A DNA stretch of 64,000 nucleotides from positions 310,001 through 374,000 of the forward strand of contig CAWHDH010000021.1 of NCBI GenBank assembly GCA_963828075.1, read 5' to 3'. Each line of letters begins with the position of its first letter. The stretch's first letter is position 1. A program made the position numbers and the translations under genes. The notes beneath the pieces are model-generated. The model had not been told where the DNA came from. It did no database searches and saw only the letters and a program-made list of their open reading frames with translations. Of this stretch, positions 59,396-64,000 are shown piece by piece. Origin of the DNA: JACCYI01 sp963828075 (lineage in GTDB: Bacteria; Actinomycetota; Thermoleophilia; Solirubrobacterales; Solirubrobacteraceae).

Positions 59396-61294
59396 TCAGT
59401 ATCCCAACCTGGCGAGCCGCTCGCGCTCCGCCTGGCGCTTGGCCTCGCGCTTCTCCTTGCGGAGGCGTTCGCGCTCGCGCTTCTCCTCGTCGTCGTTGCC
59501 GACGATGCGCACGCTGGGCCGGAAGGAGCCGTCGCGGAGGTCCTGGGCGGCCTCCTGGAACGAGCGACCGCCCTCGCGGCCGCCGCGGCCGCCGCCGCGC
59601 TCGCCACCGGGACGACCGCCACCGCGTTCGCCCGGCCGACCACCGCCGACGCCGCCGGGCCGGCCGCCACCGCCGCCACCGCCTGGGCGCCCGCCACCGC
59701 CCCTGGCACCCGCGCCCTCGCGGCGCGGGCCACGGCCGCCGGGCCGCTCCTCGCGCGGCGGGCGCACCTGGGCCTTGATCTCGCGGACCGGGGTCGACGC
59801 GAGGCGGACCCAGGCGAGGAACACGGGGTCGCCCGGCTGCAGGCCTTCGGCGGCGTTGCAGCACACGGCCGCCCACTTGAGCGGCTGGTCCTTCTCGTCC
59901 TTCTTGGGGAGCAGCGCCTCGCGGACGACCACGGCGCCGCCGACGCCCTCGATCGCGGCGGCGAGGCGGGCCTGGATCCGGGCGGGGGTCGGAGCTCCGT
60001 CGTCAGCGGCCGGCGCGGCGGCGGCGGCGGGCGCCTCGGGGGTGGGCGCGGCCTCGGGCGTGGGCGTGGGCTCGGCAGCGGGTGCCTCAGCAGCAACCGG
60101 AGCTTCGGGTGCGGCGGCCTGCGCCGGCGGGGCCTCGGGTGCGGCGGCCTGCGCCGGCGGGGCCTCGGGTGCGGCGGCCTCGGGTGCGGCGGCCTGGGCG
60201 GCGGGGGCGTCCGGCGCGGGCGGAGCCGCGCCGCCGGGAGGCTTGGAAGCGGCGGCGCCCGGGCGATCGCCCGACCGGCGAAGCTCGCCGAGCTTGGCGA
60301 AGAACGCGCCGCGATGGCGCTCGGCCGGGCTGCGCTTGCGGCGGCGGGGACGCGGCGGGCGCTCGGGCTGGGGCGGGCGGGCCGGCGCGTCGGCGGCGGG
60401 GGGAGCGGCTGGATCGGCCGGCGCGCCGCTGGGGCCGACCTCGGCCGCGGGGGCACCCTGGGCGGCGGCGGCAGCGGCATCGGGCGCCGGGCCGGTCAGC
60501 CCGGCCTCCGCACCGGCGGCACCCGCGGGCGGCGCTTCGGTCACCGGCGCGTCCGCGGGCGGTCCGGCGGGAACCGGCGTGTCCGCCGCCGCCGCTTGCG
60601 GGGCTGCGGCCGGAGCATCGGGCGCGGGTCCGGGCGCGGACCGCTCGGCCACGGGCGCTTCGGCGGGCGCAGCGTCCGGCGCAGGCGCCTCGGCGGTCGG
60701 CGCGGCCTCCAGCGTCGGCGCCTCGGCGGCCGGCGCAGCCTCCGGCGCGGGCGCCTCGGCGGCCGGAGCCTCAGCAGGCGACTCCGCGGCCGACGCAACC
60801 TCCGGCGCGGGCGCCTCGGCGGCCGGTGCCTCGGCACGCGACTCCGCGGCCGGCGCAGGATCTGGAGCGGGAGGCTCGACCGGCGGTGCCTCCGCGGCGA
60901 GCGGCGCGTCGGGCGCGGCCTCCTCGACGACGGGTGCTTCGGGAACGGCCGTCGCCTCGTCGGCCGGTGACTCGGGCGCCGCGACCGGATCGGGCGCAGG
61001 CGCTTCCGCCTCGACCGCGGCCGGCGACTCGGGCGCGGGGGGCTCCGCGACCGGATCGGGCGCAGGCGCCTCGGCCTCGACCGCGGCCGGCGACTCGGGC
61101 GCGGCGGACTCCGCGACCGGATCGGCCTCAGGCGCCTCCGCCTCGGCGGCGACCGGCGGCTCGGGCGCGGAGGGCGGGTCTGGCTCGCCGGCGGGCTCGG
61201 TCGCCGTCTCGGCGGCGATCGGCACGACCGCCTCCGGTGCGGCGGCCTCGTCGTCGGCGGGGCGCTCGGGCGGCTGGTTCGCTTCGTCGGTCAC
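59396..61294 (-). CDS. Large disordered Ala/Pro/Glu-rich protein with RGG tract
   Basis: 632 residues. Residues about 1-290 are acidic Ala/Pro/Glu repeats (AEAPAPDPVAEPPAPESPAA-like units); about 290-330 is Arg/Lys-rich (PPRPRRRKRSPAERHRGAFF); 330-430 is again Ala/Pro/Glu repeats (AAAPEAPPAQ units). A compact region (about 430-510: PARIQARLAAAIEGVGGAVV, LKWAAVCCNAAEGLQPGDPV) may fold. Then a Gly/Arg tract (about 520-590: GGRGPRR, GGGRPGGGGGGGRPGG, GERGGGRPGGERGGGRGG) and a charged coiled-coil tail (EEKRERERLRKEKREAKRQA). RGG tracts bind RNA in other proteins. The GTG start is preceded by TATCCT 9 nt upstream. No family recognised as a whole. Confidence 0.75.
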   Translation of the reverse strand: MTDEANQPPERPADDEAAAPEAVVPIAAETATEPAGEPDPPSAPEPPVAAEAEAPEADPVAESAAPESPAAVEAEAPAPDPVAEPPAPESPAAVEAEAPAPDPVAAPESPADEATAVPEAPVVEEAAPDAPLAAEAPPVEPPAPDPAPAAESRAEAPAAEAPAPEVASAAESPAEAPAAEAPAPEAAPAAEAPTLEAAPTAEAPAPDAAPAEAPVAERSAPGPAPDAPAAAPQAAAADTPVPAGPPADAPVTEAPPAGAAGAEAGLTGPAPDAAAAAAQGAPAAEVGPSGAPADPAAPPAADAPARPPQPERPPRPRRRKRSPAERHRGAFFAKLGELRRSGDRPGAAASKPPGGAAPPAPDAPAAQAAAPEAAAPEAPPAQAAAPEAPPAQAAAPEAPVAAEAPAAEPTPTPEAAPTPEAPAAAAAPAADDGAPTPARIQARLAAAIEGVGGAVVVREALLPKKDEKDQPLKWAAVCCNAAEGLQPGDPVFLAWVRLASTPVREIKAQVRPPREERPGGRGPRREGAGARGGGGRPGGGGGGGRPGGVGGGRPGERGGGRPGGERGGGRGGREGGRSFQEAAQDLRDGSFRPSVRIVGNDDEEKRERERLRKEKREAKRQAERERLARLGY

Positions 61295-61303
61295 TTCCCT
61301 CGA

Positions 61304-61309
61304 AGGATA
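61304..61309 (-). promoter_or_regulatory. -10-like TATCCT upstream of the RGG-tract protein
   Basis: TATCCT on the minus strand ends 9 nt before the GTG at 61294. Leaderless or near-leaderless transcript likely. Confidence 0.4.
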
Positions 61310-61400
61310 GGGGCCTCACGGACCGGCTGCCGTCTGCCTCCACGGTGTGCAAGACGGCGCACCGCCCGCGCCCCAGGTGGCATGCGTCGCCGCTTTCGTC

Positions 61401-61406
61401 TACACT
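61401..61406 (+). promoter_or_regulatory. -10-like TACACT upstream of the GH9 gene
   Basis: TACACT would start transcription near 61413, giving a leader of about 22 nt before the TTG at 61435 with AGGAAG at 61423-61428. An AUC or CUG start at 61414 or 61417 would be leaderless. Confidence 0.4.
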
Positions 61407-61434
61407 TTGGCGCATCCTGGTTAGGAAGCTTTAC

Positions 61435-63336
61435 TTGCTGGCCCTCGCGGCCGCCGTCACGACCGGCTCGGGCGTCGCCCTCGCACAGGGCGAGAGCGAG
61501 GCCGCGCCCTCGACGGCGTACGTGCGCGTCAACCAGGTCGGCTACCTCGTCAAGGGGCAGAAGCTCGCGTACGTGCTCGCGCCGACGTCGGCCGCAGGCG
61601 CGACGTTCTCCGTTCGTGCCACGAACGGCTCCGAGGTCGCCACCGGCACGGTCGGCCCGAACACCGGCCGCTGGAGCGACCAGTTCCGGTTCGTCCACCG
61701 CGTGGACCTCTCCTCGGTCACCACGCCGGGCACCTACACCATTCGCGTCACCGGTCCCGTCGCGGCGACCTCGCCTCGCTTCAAGATCGACTCCGCCGCC
61801 GCGCTCTACAGCGGCGTCATCGCCGACGGCCGGCTGTTCTTCGCCGCTCAGCGCGACGGGCCCGACGTCGACCCGTCGGTCCTCGATCGCAAGCCCTCTC
61901 ACCTCAACGACGCCAAGGCGCGGCCGTACAAGCCGCCTCCGTACAACGACGACGACGAGCTGGTGGGTCCTCTGGAGCGCGTCGAGGGTGGCCCCATCGA
62001 CGTCAGCGGTGGCTGGTTCGACGCCGGCGACTTCGTGAAGTTCGTCCAGACCCACAGCTATGCGGTCACCCTGCTGGAGGTGGGCGTCCGCGACCGGCCG
62101 GCGCAGATGGGCGGCTACGCCGCCGAGGCGCGCTTCGGGCTCGAGTGGCTGCTGAAGATGTGGGACGACGAGACCCGGACGCTCTACTACCAGGTGGGAA
62201 TCGGCGACGCGGACGGCTGCGAGACCACCTGCGCCGACCACGACCTCTGGCGCCTGCCCGAGCTGGACGACAGCCTGCAGGGCTCCAAGAACCGGTTCCT
62301 GCGCAACCGCCCGGCGCTGCGCGCCGGCAAGCCCGGCGCCAAGGTCAGCCCCAACCTGGCGGGCCGGCTGACCGCCGCGTTCTCGGTCTGCGCGCAGAAC
62401 TTCCGGGAGACCGACCGCGCGCTCGCCGACCGCTGCCTGGCGTCCGCCCAGCACGTCTACGCCCTCGCCGACAAGCAGACCGGCAAGGACCTGCTCAGCG
62501 TCTCCCCGCACGGCTTCTATCCCGAGGAGAGCTGGCGCGACGACATGGAGCTCGGCGCCACCGAGCTGCACCGCGCGCTCGCCGCCTACGGCGACCCCGA
62601 TGCCCCGCGGCTGCTCGCCGACGCCGCGCGCTGGGCGCGCTCCTGGAACCGCTCGGACCAGGCCGGCGGAGACACGCTCAACCTCTACGACGTCTCGGCG
62701 CTCGCGCACTACGAGCTCTCGCGGGCGATCGCCGCCGCGGGCAACCCGGCCGGGCTCGTCGTCACGCGCACCGAGTTGCTCACCGCGATCAAGGAGCAGC
62801 TCGACGGCGCCGTCAAGCGCGGGGGCCAAGATCCGTTCGGAGCCGGCTTCTCGTGGGACCAGTACGACGTCACGAGCCACCTGCTCGGGCTGATCACCAG
62901 CGCCGACCTGTACCGCGAGCTCAGCGGCAAGGACACCTACGGCGACTTCGCGCGCCGCCAGCTCGCCGCGGCGCTGGGCGCGAACGCGTGGGGGGTCTCG
63001 CTCATCATCGGCGCCGGGACGACCTTCCCGCACTGCCCGCAGCACGTGGTCGCGAACCTCTCGGGCTCGCTCGACGGCCGCGGCGAGATCCTCCGCGGCG
63101 CCGTCGTCAACGGCCCGAACGACGAGTCGCAGTTCGAGGACTCGAGCTCGACGCCGGACAACGGCCGCGCCTGCCCCGCCGACGGGGTCGACCGCTACCT
63201 CCGCTTCACCGGCGACAACGGCGCGCGGTTCCAGGACAACGTCGGGGCGTGGATGAGCGTCGAGCCGGCGATCGACTTCACCGCGATGATGCCGCTGGCG
63301 CTGTCCCGGCTCGTCGCCGCCGACCCCGGCCAGTAG
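61435..63336 (+). CDS. Secreted glycoside hydrolase family 9 protein (endoglucanase-like)
   Basis: About 633 residues. The N-terminal CelD_N Ig-like domain (about 25-120: TAYVRVNQVGYLVKGQKLAY) precedes the (alpha/alpha)6 GH9 barrel: ISGGWFDAGDFVKFV carries the catalytic-base Asp pair; TTFPHCPQHVVANLSGSLDG replaces the usual PHHR motif; the acid Glu is in WMSVEPAIDFTAMMPLAL. FDAGDF and the final E-IDF-T-MM arrangement suggest an active enzyme on beta-glucans. The start is uncertain: TTG 61435 has an RBS-like AGGAAG but gives a signal peptide without a basic n-region; the upstream in-frame VRKLYL would supply it if translation began at CTG 61417 (or ATC 61414). Confidence 0.88.
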   Translation: MLALAAAVTTGSGVALAQGESEAAPSTAYVRVNQVGYLVKGQKLAYVLAPTSAAGATFSVRATNGSEVATGTVGPNTGRWSDQFRFVHRVDLSSVTTPGTYTIRVTGPVAATSPRFKIDSAAALYSGVIADGRLFFAAQRDGPDVDPSVLDRKPSHLNDAKARPYKPPPYNDDDELVGPLERVEGGPIDVSGGWFDAGDFVKFVQTHSYAVTLLEVGVRDRPAQMGGYAAEARFGLEWLLKMWDDETRTLYYQVGIGDADGCETTCADHDLWRLPELDDSLQGSKNRFLRNRPALRAGKPGAKVSPNLAGRLTAAFSVCAQNFRETDRALADRCLASAQHVYALADKQTGKDLLSVSPHGFYPEESWRDDMELGATELHRALAAYGDPDAPRLLADAARWARSWNRSDQAGGDTLNLYDVSALAHYELSRAIAAAGNPAGLVVTRTELLTAIKEQLDGAVKRGGQDPFGAGFSWDQYDVTSHLLGLITSADLYRELSGKDTYGDFARRQLAAALGANAWGVSLIIGAGTTFPHCPQHVVANLSGSLDGRGEILRGAVVNGPNDESQFEDSSSTPDNGRACPADGVDRYLRFTGDNGARFQDNVGAWMSVEPAIDFTAMMPLALSRLVAADPGQ

Positions 63337-63346
63337 CGTCCGCGCC

Positions 63347-64000
63347 ATGATCGCCGGTCTCGCGTGCTGCGCGGCCGCCGCGGCGGCCGGCCCGTCCGCC
63401 GCGGAAGCCCACGAGTTCGCGCGCATGCTCGCCGCCGCCGGGCAGCGGCCGGCTGCGTCGGCCGCCGAGCGGCGGGCGCAGGCGCAGGTGACCGAGCGCT
63501 TCGCGGCGGCGGGTCTGCGGATCGGCACCGACCGCTTCCGGGTCCCGGGCAAGGGCCGGTCGGCCAACGTGGTCGGGATCCGCGCAGGCCGCGAGCACTG
63601 CCTCCACGTCCTGATGGCGCACTCGGACACGGTCCCGCCCTCGGCCGGAGCCAACGACAACGCCTCCGGGCTCGGCGCGCTCGTGGCGCTGGCCGGCGCG
63701 CTCGGCCGCGCGCCGGCGCCGCCGTGCGACACCTGGCTCGTCGCGACCGGCGCGGAGGAGCGGATCTACACGGGGCGACCCGACCACCTCGGGGCGCTGG
63801 CGGTGGTGCGGCGGCTCAAGCGCTTCGATCGCACGGGCGACCTGCGCTTCGGGCTCTCGCTCGACGAGGTCGGCCGCGACCGCCGCTTCCTGCTGCGCTC
63901 GCCGGCGCGCGCGCCGCGGGCCGGGGTCGAGGAGGCCCTCCTGCGCGCCGCCCGCGCTGCCGGCGTCGACGTCCGCTGGCGCCGCGACGACGGGACCGGG
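63347..64000 (+). CDS. M28-family metallopeptidase, N-terminal part (cut by window edge)
   Basis: 218 residues are visible, starting MIAGLACCAAAAAAGPSAAE; the first residues are Ala-rich and may form a short signal peptide. The peptidase-M28 metal motifs are HVLMAHSDTVPPSAGANDNA (HSD and NDNASG) and VATGAEERIYTG (the Glu-Glu pair). RFAAAGLRIGTDRFRVPGKG precedes them as in aminopeptidase-like M28 enzymes. A two-zinc exopeptidase is expected. The start is 11 bp after the GH9 stop, so the two exported hydrolases may be cotranscribed. Confidence 0.85.
   Translation, partial: MIAGLACCAAAAAAGPSAAEAHEFARMLAAAGQRPAASAAERRAQAQVTERFAAAGLRIGTDRFRVPGKGRSANVVGIRAGREHCLHVLMAHSDTVPPSAGANDNASGLGALVALAGALGRAPAPPCDTWLVATGAEERIYTGRPDHLGALAVVRRLKRFDRTGDLRFGLSLDEVGRDRRFLLRSPARAPRAGVEEALLRAARAAGVDVRWRRDDGTG

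Noticed and set aside
60082..61434. 450-codon upstream extension of the GH9 frame
   Set aside because: It is antisense to the Ala/Pro/Glu repeat gene, is purely Arg/Pro/Ala-rich, and lies before the -10 box. The GH9 domain and signal peptide begin only near 61414-61435.

Overview
The window is about 72% G+C, with dense, mostly overlapping genes, many GTG/TTG starts and actinobacterial families (OpcA, fused transaldolase/glucose-6-phosphate isomerase, DasR/NagR-type control, DUF4097 with a ribbon-helix-helix partner, DrrAB-type ABC genes, PspC/LiaF envelope-stress genes). This suggests a deep-branching Actinomycetota, most plausibly a Thermoleophilia/Solirubrobacterales type; that placement is inference from gene content and style. 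No rRNA, tRNA, CRISPR array, insertion sequence or origin was seen.

Layout. 1-7529: an amino-sugar (GlcNAc/chitooligosaccharide) uptake and catabolism operon read leftwards: NagR/DasR-like regulator, lipoprotein binding protein, two permeases, NagA, SIS-domain deaminase and ABC ATPase, behind a promoter whose -35 lies in a near-ideal dre operator. 7530-7897 is a non-coding repeat region (two tandem 57-bp hairpins and a direct repeat). 7898-14400: soluble transhydrogenase, two tandem S51 peptidases, gamma-glutamyltransferase, AzlCD and a 53-residue acidic protein. 14440-26857: a compact leftward sugar-phosphate operon (tkt, tal-pgi fusion, gnd, zwf, opcA, pgl, ROK sugar kinase, rpiB, GH15 hydrolase), which would oxidise glucose through the pentose phosphate pathway; SthA nearby can rebalance NADPH. 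26983-32258: MsrB, a MacB-type ABC pair, a metallophosphoesterase lipoprotein and a DoxX-like membrane protein. 32262-40351: a possible sensory module of a giant secreted propeller/Ig/FecR protein, a CHASE2 adenylate/guanylate cyclase, a divergent Crp/Fnr regulator and a secreted S1 protease with palindromes upstream, closed by a strong bidirectional terminator. 40430-48460: MFS exporter with divergent TetR, M3 peptidase, NfeD/SPFH pair, cytochrome bd (CIO-type) oxidase.

48479-55334 shows genome decay and rearrangement: a truncated GNAT gene, a 53-bp tandem duplication beside an SBP56/methanethiol-oxidase gene, and a RHH-DUF4097 operon followed by a scrambled DrrAB exporter in which the middle of the ATPase gene is inverted. 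55357-58494 is an envelope-stress cluster (PspC/LiaF protein, small membrane protein, PspC-histidine kinase, NarL regulator). 58613-64000 holds a zinc-ribbon membrane protein, Ohr, a large disordered Ala/Pro/Glu protein with an RGG tract, a GH9 glycanase and the start of an M28 peptidase.

A recurring theme is a TANNNT-like -10 box 6-9 nt upstream of the start codon, with no room for a ribosome binding site, in more than a dozen genes. This points to widespread leaderless transcription.
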